From positions 62,001-126,000 of the forward strand of contig NZ_PHFJ01000010.1 of the NCBI RefSeq assembly GCF_003144535.1: 64,000 nt of DNA, given 5' to 3'. The position numbers and the translations under genes are program-made. This document shows, piece after piece, positions 8,961 through 17,857 of the stretch (positions are counted from its first letter, which is position 1; each line of letters begins with the position of its first letter). The DNA comes from Proteus penneri (GTDB lineage: Bacteria > Pseudomonadota > Gammaproteobacteria > Enterobacterales > Enterobacteriaceae). The notes beneath the pieces are model-generated. The model worked only from the letters and a program-made list of their open reading frames with translations. It had not been told where the DNA came from and searched no databases.

Positions 8961-9407
8961 TTAGTTAATAATTTTACTTTTGTTCTTTTTATTTGAGCCA
9001 AAAAATTTAGAGTCATTAAGCATGAGCTCTAATATAAACTCATCAGTTAAATCATCTGGATGTGAGCAGACATAAGCCATCACTTTTTTACGTTTAGGTA
9101 TAATGAACTGAGTAAGATCTCGAAAAGCTTTTGATTCTACAGAAGATAGCCCATCTTCTAACATACTTTTGGGATGGACTATAACAACGTAGTTAGGAGG
9201 GAGAATATGCCACCATAAAGGAATAGGGGCGAAAAGACGTTTTACGCCCGTACATAACGTTTTTCCAGCGGGTATCATATTACCTATTAATAAACGGCGT
9301 GTTGTAAAAGGTGTTTCCGCTAATTCGACAACTTCTCGGTGTGTTTCTATATCACGAATAATCATTTTATTTTCCCAAATACGGATATAGAGGTAGCAGT
9401 TGTTCAT
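8961..9407 (-). CDS. Hypothetical protein, 148 residues
   Basis: I do not recognise this gene with confidence. The reading frame is good: AAGGAA lies 8 bases before ATG 9407, and the sequence has normal amino-acid composition with a central conserved-looking core (KRLFAPIPLWWHILPPNY; VVIVHPKSMLEDGLSSVE). The start (YLYIRIWENKMIIRDIETH) has the strand-turn-strand look of an actin-like or MreB-type N-terminal fold, but no nucleotide motif is visible. There is no signal peptide and no membrane segment, and the C-terminus is lysine-rich. It stands alone between two operons. Confidence 0.65.
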   Translation of the reverse strand: MNNCYLYIRIWENKMIIRDIETHREVVELAETPFTTRRLLIGNMIPAGKTLCTGVKRLFAPIPLWWHILPPNYVVIVHPKSMLEDGLSSVESKAFRDLTQFIIPKRKKVMAYVCSHPDDLTDEFILELMLNDSKFFGSNKKNKSKIIN

Positions 9408-9522
9408 TATGTTGTTCCTTAACTTTAGTTTACTTAAATTAATAATTAAGCTTATTTTAAATAGGTTAATCGAATTTTATTTCAAAACAGACCTGAGTTT
9501 ATCTTGATAACTTTAAAGATAA

Positions 9523-9551
9523 AATCCCCATTGCCATTCACAATGGGGATT
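9523..9551 (-). terminator. Intrinsic terminator downstream of the mexGHI-like operon
   Basis: The 11-base stem AATCCCCATTG (9523-9533) pairs with CAATGGGGATT (9541-9551) across a 7-base loop. Read on the minus strand it is followed by TTTTATC, as expected after the pump gene that stops at 9587. Confidence 0.85.
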
Positions 9552-9586
9552 GGTTTTACGACATGACTGTTTTTTATTTTTTAGGT

Positions 9587-12500
9587 TTACTGCTCACTGA
9601 TTTGCTGTAACTGTTTTTGACGTTCAGTTTGAGCGCTGATTTGATGATTTCGCGCTAAGAAACTATACATCGTTGGTAGCACAAACAGGGTAAACAGGGT
9701 GCCAACTAACATACCAGAGATAATAATCAGCCCTAGACTATAGCGACTATTTGCTCCAGCACCACTGGCAAATAAAAGTGGAATGAGCCCAATAACCATT
9801 GCCGCCGTGGTCATTAATACAGGACGTAAGCGGATTTTTGCTGCTTCAATAATGGCATCTCGACGGTTTAGATTTTTATGAACTTGTAATTCATTAGCAA
9901 ATTCCACCATTAAAATTCCGTGCTTACTGATAAGCCCTATTAGTGTGACTAAACCAATTTGAGTGTAGATATTTAGTGTTACCATCCCTAAAGCGAGAGG
10001 GACTAATGCGCCGCAAATTGATAGCGGTACAGTAACTAAGATAATCAAAGGATCGACTAGGCTTTCATATTGCGCAGCTAATACTAAGTAAATAATGATA
10101 AGTGCTGCAATAAAGGCAAAGACTAGTGTATTTCCTTCTTGGGTAAATTGGCGGGAATCAGATTGCCAATCATGACTAAAACCTGCGGGTAATGAATCTG
10201 CCACCGTTTCAAGAAAAGCGACCGCTTGTCCCATCGTGACGCCGGGGGCGGGGATCGCTTGGAAAATAGCTGCGTTTTGTTGATTAAACTGTGTCAGTTT
10301 ATTCGGTTCAACTTGAGTCGTAATATTCACAACGGTTGATAATGGAATTAACACATTATCTTGAGTACGAATATAGTGCCCTGCAAGTGCTGCTGGCGTT
10401 AAGCGTTGATGGCGTACACTTTGTGGGATCACATCATAAGAGCGACCATCCATACCAAAGCGATTGATATAGTGTTCACCCACTAATAGTGAAAGTGATT
10501 CACCAATATCTTGCATACGAATGCCTAAACTATTGGCTTTAGCTCTGTCTATGGCAACTTGAACAACGGGATTGTTGTAATCTAAATCGCTATCCACCAC
10601 GACAAACAAACCGCTTTCTCTTGCTTGCTGTTTGATTTGTTCCATTGTTTCAAACAAAACGGGATAACCTAATGGGCTACGTAACACCATTTGTACAGGC
10701 AATCCACCCACTGAGCCGGGTAGAGAAGCTAATTGGAAAGCAAAAATACGGGTACCTTCCACATTATTGACGCGATTTTGCAAATCAGCTTGGATTTGAT
10801 CTGCATTGCGATCACGTAAATCCCAACCATCAAAGTTAATACCACCAAAGCTGGCTGAAGGCCCATCTGTACCGTTAATTATCCAAGTGCTGTCTGTTTC
10901 AGGCAGACTCATATAAATTTCATCAAGCTTTTGATTAAATCGTTCAGCATAGGCAAGATTTGCATGTTGTGGTGCTTTTACCGCGGTTAAAACGCTCGCC
11001 TGATCTTCTGAAGGCGCTAGCTCTTGTTTTGTCTGGCTATATAAAAACGGCAAGCTGACAAATACAGCTAAGGCGAAAATAACAGTTAACCAGCGATTAG
11101 CTAACGAAAAATTGAGTATGTAACCATAATGATGAGCTAATTTATCAAAGACATACTCGGCTATTTTAGCCATTTTGCCTTCATTTTCTTTTGGTTTTAG
11201 CATTAATGAGCTCATCACGGGGGATAGTGTTAATGCCACAATACCGGATACAATCACACTACCTGCCAGTGTTATGGCAAATTCTTTAAATAATGCGCCC
11301 GTTAATCCAGCCATTAAACCAATCGGAGCATAAACAGCCGCTAGCGTTATGGTCATTGCAATAACAGGGCCGGCTACTTCTCTTGCCCCCACTAAAGCGG
11401 CTTGAACAGGTGATAATCCCTCTTCAATATGGCGATGAACATTTTCAACAACCACTATCGCGTCATCTACCACAAGTCCAATGGCTAAAACCATTGCCAG
11501 CAAAGTGAGCAAATTGATACTAAAACCAAAGGCAAGCATTAATCCGGCAGCACCTAACATTGATAACGGAATGGCAAGTACAGGAATAAGAACAGAACGG
11601 AACGATCCCAAACAGAGATAAATAACCGCGATAACGATTAAAATCGCTTCAATTAAGGTTTGTACTACTTGATTAATAGAGGCTTTGATAAAACGTGAAG
11701 TTTCAAATGCCAGTTCTACATCGACGCTCGGCGGTAAGGTTTTTTGAATATCAACAAGATGTTCGCGAATGCCATCAACAATCACTAACGGATTACCTGT
11801 TGGTGTCGGGAATAAACCCAAAAATACCGCTTTTTTACCATTCATAATACCGCTAGTTTCAGTGGCCGCAGCACCTAGCTCGACGGTACCAATATCACGT
11901 AAGCGGACAAGATTATTACCATCATTAATGATAACCATGTCTTTAAATTCTTCGACATTAGTGAGATCGGTATTGACATAAACGTTGGCAATGACAAACT
12001 CGCCTTCTACTTTACCGGGTGCCGCTTGATAGTTATTACGGCGAACAGCCTCTGCCACATCGCTCGCTGTTAAGTTGCGACCAGCCAGTTTATCTGCATC
12101 TAACCATAAGCGCATGGCCAATTGTTGACCACCAAATACTTGCACTTTAGCAACACCATTAATGGATGAGAACATCGGTTCAACAACGCGAGAAAGGTAG
12201 TCTGTGAGTTCAGGAATAGAAAGCTGTTCACTTGAGAACCCCACATAAGCTACGGCTGTAGACTCTCCTGATGAAAGCTCGATTACCGGATCATAAGCTT
12301 GTTCTGGCAACTTATAACGAACTTGATTTACCTTAGCCATTACTTGCGTCAAGGCTTGAGTAGGGTCGCGGTTTAATTCCATTCTGACGGTAACTAAGCT
12401 TTTACCTTGTACTGAAGATGAAGAAATATAATCAACTCCCTCAACAGAGGAAACCGCTTGTGTAATTGGCTGAGTTACAAATCCCTGCATCAACTCAGAC

Positions 12501-12664
12501 GATGCACCAGGATAATCTGTTGCGATCGTAATCGTTGAGTTTTGTAACATAGGGTATTGGCGAACGGGTAGCTTACTGAATGCAAATGCACCCAGTAACA
12601 AGATCAATGTGCTAACAACTAATGCCAAAACAGGTCGCCGAACAAAAATATCGGTAAACTTCAT
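9587..12664 (-). CDS. RND efflux pump inner-membrane transporter, MexI-like
   Basis: A 1025-residue HAE-1 family proton-driven pump protein with the usual two-fold repeat: MKFTDIFVRRPVLALVVS starts helix 1, large periplasmic loops follow, and helix 4 carries the proton-relay pair D400-D401 (GLVVDDAIVVVENVH). It would form a trimer in the inner membrane and work with the adaptor encoded just upstream and an outer-membrane channel encoded elsewhere (no opmD or tolC-like gene is present). The order soxR / DoxX protein / adaptor / pump matches mexGHI of Pseudomonas, which exports phenazines and redox-active compounds. GGGAG precedes the start. The substrate here is unknown. Confidence 0.93.
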   Translation of the reverse strand: MKFTDIFVRRPVLALVVSTLILLLGAFAFSKLPVRQYPMLQNSTITIATDYPGASSELMQGFVTQPITQAVSSVEGVDYISSSSVQGKSLVTVRMELNRDPTQALTQVMAKVNQVRYKLPEQAYDPVIELSSGESTAVAYVGFSSEQLSIPELTDYLSRVVEPMFSSINGVAKVQVFGGQQLAMRLWLDADKLAGRNLTASDVAEAVRRNNYQAAPGKVEGEFVIANVYVNTDLTNVEEFKDMVIINDGNNLVRLRDIGTVELGAAATETSGIMNGKKAVFLGLFPTPTGNPLVIVDGIREHLVDIQKTLPPSVDVELAFETSRFIKASINQVVQTLIEAILIVIAVIYLCLGSFRSVLIPVLAIPLSMLGAAGLMLAFGFSINLLTLLAMVLAIGLVVDDAIVVVENVHRHIEEGLSPVQAALVGAREVAGPVIAMTITLAAVYAPIGLMAGLTGALFKEFAITLAGSVIVSGIVALTLSPVMSSLMLKPKENEGKMAKIAEYVFDKLAHHYGYILNFSLANRWLTVIFALAVFVSLPFLYSQTKQELAPSEDQASVLTAVKAPQHANLAYAERFNQKLDEIYMSLPETDSTWIINGTDGPSASFGGINFDGWDLRDRNADQIQADLQNRVNNVEGTRIFAFQLASLPGSVGGLPVQMVLRSPLGYPVLFETMEQIKQQARESGLFVVVDSDLDYNNPVVQVAIDRAKANSLGIRMQDIGESLSLLVGEHYINRFGMDGRSYDVIPQSVRHQRLTPAALAGHYIRTQDNVLIPLSTVVNITTQVEPNKLTQFNQQNAAIFQAIPAPGVTMGQAVAFLETVADSLPAGFSHDWQSDSRQFTQEGNTLVFAFIAALIIIYLVLAAQYESLVDPLIILVTVPLSICGALVPLALGMVTLNIYTQIGLVTLIGLISKHGILMVEFANELQVHKNLNRRDAIIEAAKIRLRPVLMTTAAMVIGLIPLLFASGAGANSRYSLGLIIISGMLVGTLFTLFVLPTMYSFLARNHQISAQTERQKQLQQISEQ

Positions 12665-12676
12665 TATTAACTCCCG

Positions 12677-13783
12677 TTATGGTTTTGTTGTCGCAGATTG
12701 AGCTAGCGCTAATGTATCTTGCTCAATAGGTTCAATTGAGATGCCATCACTTAATTTAATTTGGCCAGATGAGACAATTTGATCACCAAGGGTTAAGCCT
12801 TCTTTTATCTCAATCATGCCGTTGTAGCGCAATCCAACTTTCACAGAGACACGCTTAGCGATAAGGTTTTTTTGATTGTCAGATTGCGCTACAAACACGG
12901 TATCTCCATAGGCAGTATAAGTAACTGCCGTTTCTGGTACGGTTAATACCATAGGACTATCTGGAGAAGTAACTTGCACACGAGCAAACATGCCCGCTTT
13001 TAATTTGTTATCGGTATTAGGTAAAACAGCTTGTACTTGTACGGTGCGAGATGGACCAATAAGAGGATCGACGGCATTAATAGAGCCTGTAAATACCATC
13101 TCTGGATAAGCATCGACCTCGATATTGATGGGCTGTTTTGCGGAAATTTTGGGAGCAGCTTGTTCATCAAGTGAGAAATTGAGTTTTAAATGACTCGCAT
13201 CGACTAAAGATGCAATACGTTCACCCGCATTGAGGTACTGTCCTTCATGAACAAGTTTTATCCCGACAATGCCATCAAAAGGCGCTTTTATTGCTTTCTG
13301 TGCAATTCGCGCTTTTACTTCACGAATGGATGCGGCAATCATATCGCGCTCAGATAATGTACTGTCTAATTGCGCAGCGGCTGCGACATTTTTACTATAA
13401 AGCTGTTTTGTACGGGAGTAGAGTTTATCCGCGTTAGTTAATTGTGCTTGTAAACGCAATAATTCCGCTTGTTCAGGCTCATCATTTAATTTAGCTAAAA
13501 CTTGGCCGGCTTTAACAGTTTGCCCTGACTCAAAATTAATCACAGCAATTCGACCATTGGTTTCAGCGGCTAAATACACTTGGCGCGCGGCTTCTAGTTC
13601 ACCAACTCCTTGCATATTGTTTGGTAATTTTGATGATTGTACAGTTGCTAATGCCACTTTAGTGGGTGGATAAGCGAATTGCTGAGATGCATCTTCATCA
13701 GATGATGTTGTTGCATAAACCATTGCACCAGCACTGATTAAAAAGAGTGAGGCACATACCGTGAGAGTGAGTTTTTTATTCAT
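12677..13783 (-). CDS. RND efflux periplasmic adaptor (membrane fusion protein), MexH-like
   Basis: A 368-residue adaptor with an N-terminal membrane or signal segment (LTLTVCASLFLISAGAMVYA), the lipoyl half-motif VYLAAETNGRIAVINFESG near residues 68-86, an alpha-hairpin (about 100-150), the second lipoyl half (KAPFDGIVGIK) and a beta-barrel domain. No lipobox is seen, so it is probably held by an uncleaved anchor. It links the pump to the outer-membrane channel. The gene ends 12 bases before the pump gene, so the two are cotranscribed. By order and the linked soxR it corresponds to mexH. Confidence 0.9.
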   Translation of the reverse strand: MNKKLTLTVCASLFLISAGAMVYATTSSDEDASQQFAYPPTKVALATVQSSKLPNNMQGVGELEAARQVYLAAETNGRIAVINFESGQTVKAGQVLAKLNDEPEQAELLRLQAQLTNADKLYSRTKQLYSKNVAAAAQLDSTLSERDMIAASIREVKARIAQKAIKAPFDGIVGIKLVHEGQYLNAGERIASLVDASHLKLNFSLDEQAAPKISAKQPINIEVDAYPEMVFTGSINAVDPLIGPSRTVQVQAVLPNTDNKLKAGMFARVQVTSPDSPMVLTVPETAVTYTAYGDTVFVAQSDNQKNLIAKRVSVKVGLRYNGMIEIKEGLTLGDQIVSSGQIKLSDGISIEPIEQDTLALAQSATTKP

Positions 13784-13829
13784 ACTATTGTTGTTTCCAT
13801 AGTGATTATTTTTATATTTTTTATCGTTT

Positions 13830-14252
13830 TTATGCGTCAGTTTTTTTCCATAATGCTCTGAAATGACTTGCCATTGCCGTAGTGATTAATCCTCCAATAA
13901 CAGAGGTATGCTCGATTGCGAAATACATCGACAACATGGCCTTATCTCCCGTCATATTCCAAAACGTATGTACAATCACAATGGTCAAAAATAGGAAAAC
14001 AGCGAGCGCTCCAGCACCTAGCCATAAATAACGATCGAAAAGGACTAATAAAGAACCTGAAAATAAAACGATCGCAGTGGCAATATTAAAAAACCAGTCT
14101 GGAGTTAATCCTGCTGCACGCATCTCAGCCAAACTATTTTGGTAATCAAACACCTTGGCAAAACCAGAGGAGAGAAATAAAACAAGAATGAGTAATCTGG
14201 CGATAAACCATAAAGCGCGGCTTTCAAGAATACGTGCAATTGAATTAGGCAT
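13830..14252 (-). CDS. DoxX-family inner-membrane protein, MexG-like
   Basis: A 140-residue protein with four predicted membrane helices (LWFIARLLILVLFLSSGFAK; WFFNIATAIVLFSGSLLVLF; WLGAGALAVFLFLTIVIV; TSVIGGLITTAM), of the DoxX family to which MexG belongs. The frame opens at 14276, but ATG 14252 is preferred because GAGGAT (14259-14264 complement) sits 6 bases before it. It is the first gene of a SoxR-controlled operon with adaptor and pump genes. In Pseudomonas, MexG binds pyocyanin; a redox-metabolite role here is inferred. Confidence 0.85.
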   Translation of the reverse strand: MPNSIARILESRALWFIARLLILVLFLSSGFAKVFDYQNSLAEMRAAGLTPDWFFNIATAIVLFSGSLLVLFDRYLWLGAGALAVFLFLTIVIVHTFWNMTGDKAMLSMYFAIEHTSVIGGLITTAMASHFRALWKKTDA

Positions 14253-14321
14253 TTTTCTATCCTCAATAATCTTCAATACAAAAGTCGGTATCCCACTGAC
14301 TTGACTTCATGAGAGGAGAGG

Positions 14322-14352
14322 ACTATAAAACCTCAAGTTAAGTTGAGGTCAA
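14322..14352 (-). promoter_or_regulatory. SoxR-controlled promoter with 19-bp spacer for the mexGHI-like operon
   Basis: Read on the minus strand, -35 TTGACC (14347-14352) and -10 TATAGT (14322-14327) are separated by 19 bases, the long spacer typical of MerR-family activated promoters. The spacer and the adjoining -35 bases hold the palindrome CCTCAAGTTAAGTTGAGG at 14331-14348, nearly identical to the SoxR box of the enterobacterial soxS promoter. The soxR start lies 13 bases further on, so the same site can control soxR. Confidence 0.93.
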
Positions 14353-14361
14353 GAGGAAAGA

Positions 14362-14811
14362 ATGAAAAAAGAGAAAATAGATTTCAATAGAGCACTTACC
14401 GTCGGTGAGGTAGCAAAACGTAGTGGTGTTGCGATTTCAACGTTACATTTTTATGAAGAAAAAGGATTGATAGAAAGCTATCGAAGTGCAGGTAATCAGC
14501 GGCGTTATCCACCAGTTGTATTGCGCTATGTGGCAATTATCAAGGCGGCTCAAAGTACGGGAATTCCGTTAAAAGAAATCCAAGAAATATTGGGAAAGTA
14601 CCCGCCAAATAGTAAATTAACGGCAGAACAATGGCACGAAATATCAACGGATTGGAAAGTGCGACTCGATGAACGCATTCGCCGTCTTAAACGATTACGT
14701 AACGGGCTTGACCACTGTATTGGCTGTGGTTGTTTATCATTGAGTGATTGTCCGTTGCGCAATCCTGATGATATTTTAGGTGAAAAGGGGGCAGGGCCTC
14801 AGATCCTATAA
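14362..14811 (+). CDS. soxR: Redox-sensing transcriptional regulator SoxR
   Basis: A 149-residue MerR-family activator. The N-terminal winged helix reads LTVGEVAKRSGVAISTLHFY, followed by the dimerisation helix and the [2Fe-2S] ligands C119, C122, C124 and C130 in CIGCGCLSLSDC, at the same positions as in E. coli SoxR. Oxidation or nitrosylation of the cluster activates promoters with over-long spacers. It is divergent from the mexGHI-like operon and a perfect-looking box lies between them. There is no soxS next to it, so it probably drives the pump directly, as in Pseudomonas. Confidence 0.96.
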   Translation: MKKEKIDFNRALTVGEVAKRSGVAISTLHFYEEKGLIESYRSAGNQRRYPPVVLRYVAIIKAAQSTGIPLKEIQEILGKYPPNSKLTAEQWHEISTDWKVRLDERIRRLKRLRNGLDHCIGCGCLSLSDCPLRNPDDILGEKGAGPQIL

Positions 14812-15303
14812 TCAAAATGAAAACGATGCACTATCTGGTTTGAAAAATCCCTCATAGTCTTCTTGGTTATCAGTCATACCCAGTAAATCAAGTGTGAATT
14901 GGTGATAGAAACCTTGGTAAGAAAGAAATGAAATAAGCGCTTGATTAATAGTCTCTTTATTTTCTGTATCATCTAATACACTCTGTTGATGCGCATACAT
15001 TAATATGCTTCGTTGGCGATTCTCTTTAAGTGTTTGATTACCATCATTCATAACATCATATTGATTTAGGAAATTAAGGATAGCCTTTGTATCATTGATG
15101 CCTTGATCTTGTAATTGCTGATAAAAATCTCGATTAAGAAAAGGCGCTAAAATATCACTTTCTGTAGCCCTAGGAAGGGGCACTGGTTGATTCTCTATTG
15201 CTTCTGTTTTATCTGTATTTATTCTTGAAGATAAATGAGATAGTGGCTGTGTATAGGAAGGATCAATCTTCATTAGGGAGGTCTCTTTGAGTTTGATTTT
15301 CAT
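14812..15303 (-). CDS. Type III secretion OrgC/MxiL-position protein (uncertain)
   Basis: A 163-residue protein, last gene of the minus-strand T3SS block, at the place of orgC or mxiL. I recognise no domain. It is hydrophilic, rich in Gln and Asn, and has no signal peptide or membrane segment. It overlaps the SctL gene; an internal ATG at 15273 (MKIDPSYTQPL) would reduce the overlap to 11 bases, and neither start has a strong ribosome site. It may be a secreted or cytosolic accessory factor. Function is inferred only from operon position. Its stop is next to that of convergent soxR with no base between. Confidence 0.6.
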   Translation of the reverse strand: MKIKLKETSLMKIDPSYTQPLSHLSSRINTDKTEAIENQPVPLPRATESDILAPFLNRDFYQQLQDQGINDTKAILNFLNQYDVMNDGNQTLKENRQRSILMYAHQQSVLDDTENKETINQALISFLSYQGFYHQFTLDLLGMTDNQEDYEGFFKPDSASFSF

Positions 15304-15952
15304 CTTGGCTTTCTAATAATTCAAACTGTTGAATATAATCAATTAAACGCGTTTTAAGATCTTGAGAAAATGCGAGTTGATTTTTTTCAGTATAAGGCCG
15401 ATGAAATTGAGATTTGAGATCTTGCATAAAAAGAGGAGGATCAAAGAAAAGGATTTGTGATCCTGCGCTGACAGAAATTGTCGTATTATCATGGGGAATT
15501 AATTCAATATTTTGATCACTCAGTGTTTCTTCTAAATAAGGTTGTAAGGTTTTAGGAATATTAAGTGTGAGTTTATGATCAAAAGGGCTTGCGGCAATAA
15601 GTTGTTTTGTTAGTTCTATTTGCATATCCGGTGACTGGAAATATTGAGCAACTGTCCTTGTGATCAACTCTCTTTGTTTTATTTCATAGTTGAATAAATG
15701 AGTTTGATACTGAGAGAACAAGGTTAATATATCTCCCAATAGTGCTTTCAGTCCTTCGCTATAGCCTTGCCTAACCACAGCATCATGATGTAATTTAAGT
15801 TTTTTCTCAGTATCGCGAATAAGTTTTTTCGCATTATTTTTTGTCGCGAGATTTATTTTATGGATATTATCCAATTGTCGGATATAACGGGCGCGAATAA
15901 GCACCCCTTCACAGGTATAATCTAGCAGTTTTTCATGCACAGAACGCAGCAT
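15263..15952 (-). CDS. sctL: T3SS stator/ATPase regulator SctL (OrgB/MxiN-like)
   Basis: A 229-residue protein at the orgB/mxiN position. The N-terminal half is a charged, Lys/Gln-rich helical region (IRDTEKKLKLHHDAVVRQGYSEGLKALLGD), as in the FliH/SctL stators; the C-terminal half is the globular part that holds the ATPase (LTLNIPKTLQPYLEETLSD). It would connect SctN to the SctQ pods of the cytoplasmic sorting platform. The start overlaps the end of sctK by 20 bases, which is common in these operons. Confidence 0.8.
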   Translation of the reverse strand: MLRSVHEKLLDYTCEGVLIRARYIRQLDNIHKINLATKNNAKKLIRDTEKKLKLHHDAVVRQGYSEGLKALLGDILTLFSQYQTHLFNYEIKQRELITRTVAQYFQSPDMQIELTKQLIAASPFDHKLTLNIPKTLQPYLEETLSDQNIELIPHDNTTISVSAGSQILFFDPPLFMQDLKSQFHRPYTEKNQLAFSQDLKTRLIDYIQQFELLESQDENQTQRDLPNED

Positions 15953-16499
15953 AATTAAGCACCAAAAGAAAAAGTGAGCGTGATAAAGATAAATCCGTTG
16001 ATAACTCTAATTGGGACTGATTTATAGGAAAACAGAGTTTAAACCGTTGTGCTAATGCGACTGAAATAGAGTGAATAAAAGTAAATAATAATTGATAACC
16101 TATTGTGATAGGGGCTATCTCGTTATTATCATTTTTATTTTCCTCATTTATCAAAATGACTGGTCTTAAAGAGAGAAACGCTTGCAATGATGATGGCAGT
16201 TGATAGTAATCACCTGAGTGTAAAATATATTGAGGTGAGTAAAAATAACCTAAAAATAGAGCACATTGAGGTAATAACGACCATTGAGTAAATAGTTTTT
16301 GGGCGACAAGGTCGGTTTCTATATCGCAGTCTATTTCAGTGATCAGTTTATGTTCTTTAATTAATTGATAATTAGCAAATTGCTGCCAAATAAGTTTATC
16401 ATCGAGAGTTGCTACTGTTTTATTGTCTGGGTGAATGTATTGTAATGGTTCATACATCACGGTAGAAATTTTCTCAAACTGTTGAAGAGAGAATGTCAT
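15933..16499 (-). CDS. sctK: T3SS sorting-platform protein SctK (OrgA/MxiK-like)
   Basis: A 188-residue cytosolic protein at the orgA/mxiK position, close to the OrgA length of about 200. It begins with a weakly conserved Glu/Gln-rich region and ends with a Leu/Ser-rich helical part (LSTDLSLSRSLFLLVLNYAAF). SctK bridges the SctD cytoplasmic domain and SctQ in the sorting platform. Assignment rests on gene order between sctJ and sctL plus length; the family diverges fast. It overlaps sctJ by 26 bases. Confidence 0.78.
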   Translation of the reverse strand: MTFSLQQFEKISTVMYEPLQYIHPDNKTVATLDDKLIWQQFANYQLIKEHKLITEIDCDIETDLVAQKLFTQWSLLPQCALFLGYFYSPQYILHSGDYYQLPSSLQAFLSLRPVILINEENKNDNNEIAPITIGYQLLFTFIHSISVALAQRFKLCFPINQSQLELSTDLSLSRSLFLLVLNYAAFCA

Positions 16500-17244
16500 C
16501 TTTTTTCTCCTTCATCATCAGCTTTTTTTGGCGATACTTTATAAAAATAAATATTGTAATGAACAGTAAGCCAATAAAAAGTGGACCTAACAACCACCAA
16601 TAATTAAAAGTGATAGCACTATTTTCATCAGTAGTGAGAGGTTTTAATACATTTAATTTATTGATATTGCGTGGATAAAGTAGAACAGTAATATTATCTT
16701 CATTCATATCGTTAAAGGAATTATGAATAAAAGCGCGAATATCTTCACCAAGTTGTTCTGCATCAGGCACACTGTCTTCATAAAAAATTATGGCAGATGC
16801 GTGAGGAGGAGGAATAATGCGCTCTGAGGGGGAAATAGGATAACTAATATGCACTCTTGCATCGATAACACTTTCAATGGTGAGTAATGATTGTTCTAAT
16901 CGCTGCTCAATAGCCGAAATTAACCGTGCTTTTTCTGCCTGTGGTGAAGACACCAATGCATCAGAAGGGAATATTTGGGTAATTTCAACCCGCGTATTAC
17001 TAGGCAATTGATACTGTTCCAATATTTGAATCGCGACAGCAACATCTTCTTTTTTAACTGACACATCAAATAATCCTTTGCCTAATGCGGTTTGGGTACT
17101 GGTTATTTGATGCTTTTGTAATACAGCTTGCACTTGTGTTGCTTGACGCTGATTCAGACCGGTTAATAATGACTGCTCTTTACACCCAGTTAATAGTGAA
17201 ACCAGACAAAATAATAACATGCTTAATAAATATCTGGTTTTCAT
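16474..17244 (-). CDS. sctJ: T3SS inner-membrane ring lipoprotein SctJ (PrgK/MxiJ)
   Basis: A 256-residue lipoprotein that forms the inner of the two inner-membrane rings. The signal MKTRYLLSMLLFCLVSLLTGC ends in a lipobox, followed by the YscJ domain with ring-building motif (NQRQATQVQAVLQKHQI; ARVHISYPISPSE; SAIIFYEDSVP) and a C-terminal membrane helix (WWLLGPLFIGLLFITIFIF). A GTG at 17247 is also possible but overlaps the previous stop, so ATG 17244 is preferred. It lies in the order sctD-F-I-J-K-L typical of SPI-1. Confidence 0.95.
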   Translation of the reverse strand: MKTRYLLSMLLFCLVSLLTGCKEQSLLTGLNQRQATQVQAVLQKHQITSTQTALGKGLFDVSVKKEDVAVAIQILEQYQLPSNTRVEITQIFPSDALVSSPQAEKARLISAIEQRLEQSLLTIESVIDARVHISYPISPSERIIPPPHASAIIFYEDSVPDAEQLGEDIRAFIHNSFNDMNEDNITVLLYPRNINKLNVLKPLTTDENSAITFNYWWLLGPLFIGLLFITIFIFIKYRQKKLMMKEKKDDILSSTV

Positions 17245-17246
17245 CA

Positions 17247-17528
17247 CTATTGCGCCTTTAGTAGGGTTTCTACGATATTCAATGATTTTCTTGCCAAGGT
17301 ACTGGCTAAATTCATGGTAATGGTATAATCATTTAGCGTGGTTTGTAGCTTGGTATAGCTATGAACATCAGAAAGCTGACTTAATGTTGCCAGTTTTTCA
17401 TGTATTTGAGTTTCATACTGAAAACTACTGGCAATATTTTTTGTTATTATTGACGATAATGAATCTTCATTATCTGTCGTTTCAGATAACGCAGATAAAT
17501 TAACTGTAGAAACAGGTAAAATAGCCAT
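17247..17528 (-). CDS. sctI: T3SS inner rod protein SctI (PrgJ/MxiI)
   Basis: A 93-residue protein matching PrgJ/MxiI in length and position, directly after the needle gene. It polymerises as the short inner rod at the base of the needle and is itself a secretion substrate. The C-terminal helix (LNDYTITMNLASTLARKSLNIVETLLKAQ) resembles the PrgI/PrgJ C-terminal helix. AAGGATATTT precedes ATG 17528. Confidence 0.88.
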   Translation of the reverse strand: MAILPVSTVNLSALSETTDNEDSLSSIITKNIASSFQYETQIHEKLATLSQLSDVHSYTKLQTTLNDYTITMNLASTLARKSLNIVETLLKAQ

Positions 17529-17552
17529 AAATATCCTTTATATAATTTAAAA

Positions 17553-17807
17553 TTAACGCATATTACCAATAATACTCATGGCTAAGTCTTTAACGACTTT
17601 AATCGATGTTGATTCAGCATTACGTGTAATATTGTATTCAGCTAACCTTGCTTGATAGTCTGCTAATGCGGCGGCATTCGAGGTATCTGCTTTTAAAGCA
17701 TCAAGTGCTGATTTTAATGCATCACTTTGATTTTTAACTGGGTCTTGAAAGTAATCGTCTATTTTTTTAATTGAGCTTACATCATCGGTCACTGAATTAT
17801 TTGCCAT
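17553..17807 (-). CDS. sctF: T3SS needle subunit SctF (PrgI/MxiH)
   Basis: An 84-residue needle protomer with the family helix-turn-helix: first helix, a turn near NPxxL-like DPVKNQSDALKSALDAL, and a C-terminal helix (YQARLAEYNITRNAESTSI) with polar residues that line the channel, ending KDLAMSIIGNMR. Size and sequence match PrgI and MxiH. AGAGGATTAATATT lies before the ATG. About 100-150 copies would form the extracellular needle. Confidence 0.94.
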   Translation of the reverse strand: MANNSVTDDVSSIKKIDDYFQDPVKNQSDALKSALDALKADTSNAAALADYQARLAEYNITRNAESTSIKVVKDLAMSIIGNMR

Positions 17808-17857
17808 AATATTAATCCTCTGAATATTTATGATTTTATGTTAATGAAATCCGAATA

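Noticed and set aside
9587-12664. AcrB or MdtBC assignment for the pump
   Set aside because: The linked DoxX gene, adaptor and SoxR promoter match mexGHI; the general HAE-1 similarity does not favour AcrB.
14362-14811. CueR or other metal-sensing MerR protein
   Set aside because: The C-x2-C-x-C-x5-C set at C119-C130 and the SoxR box identify SoxR.
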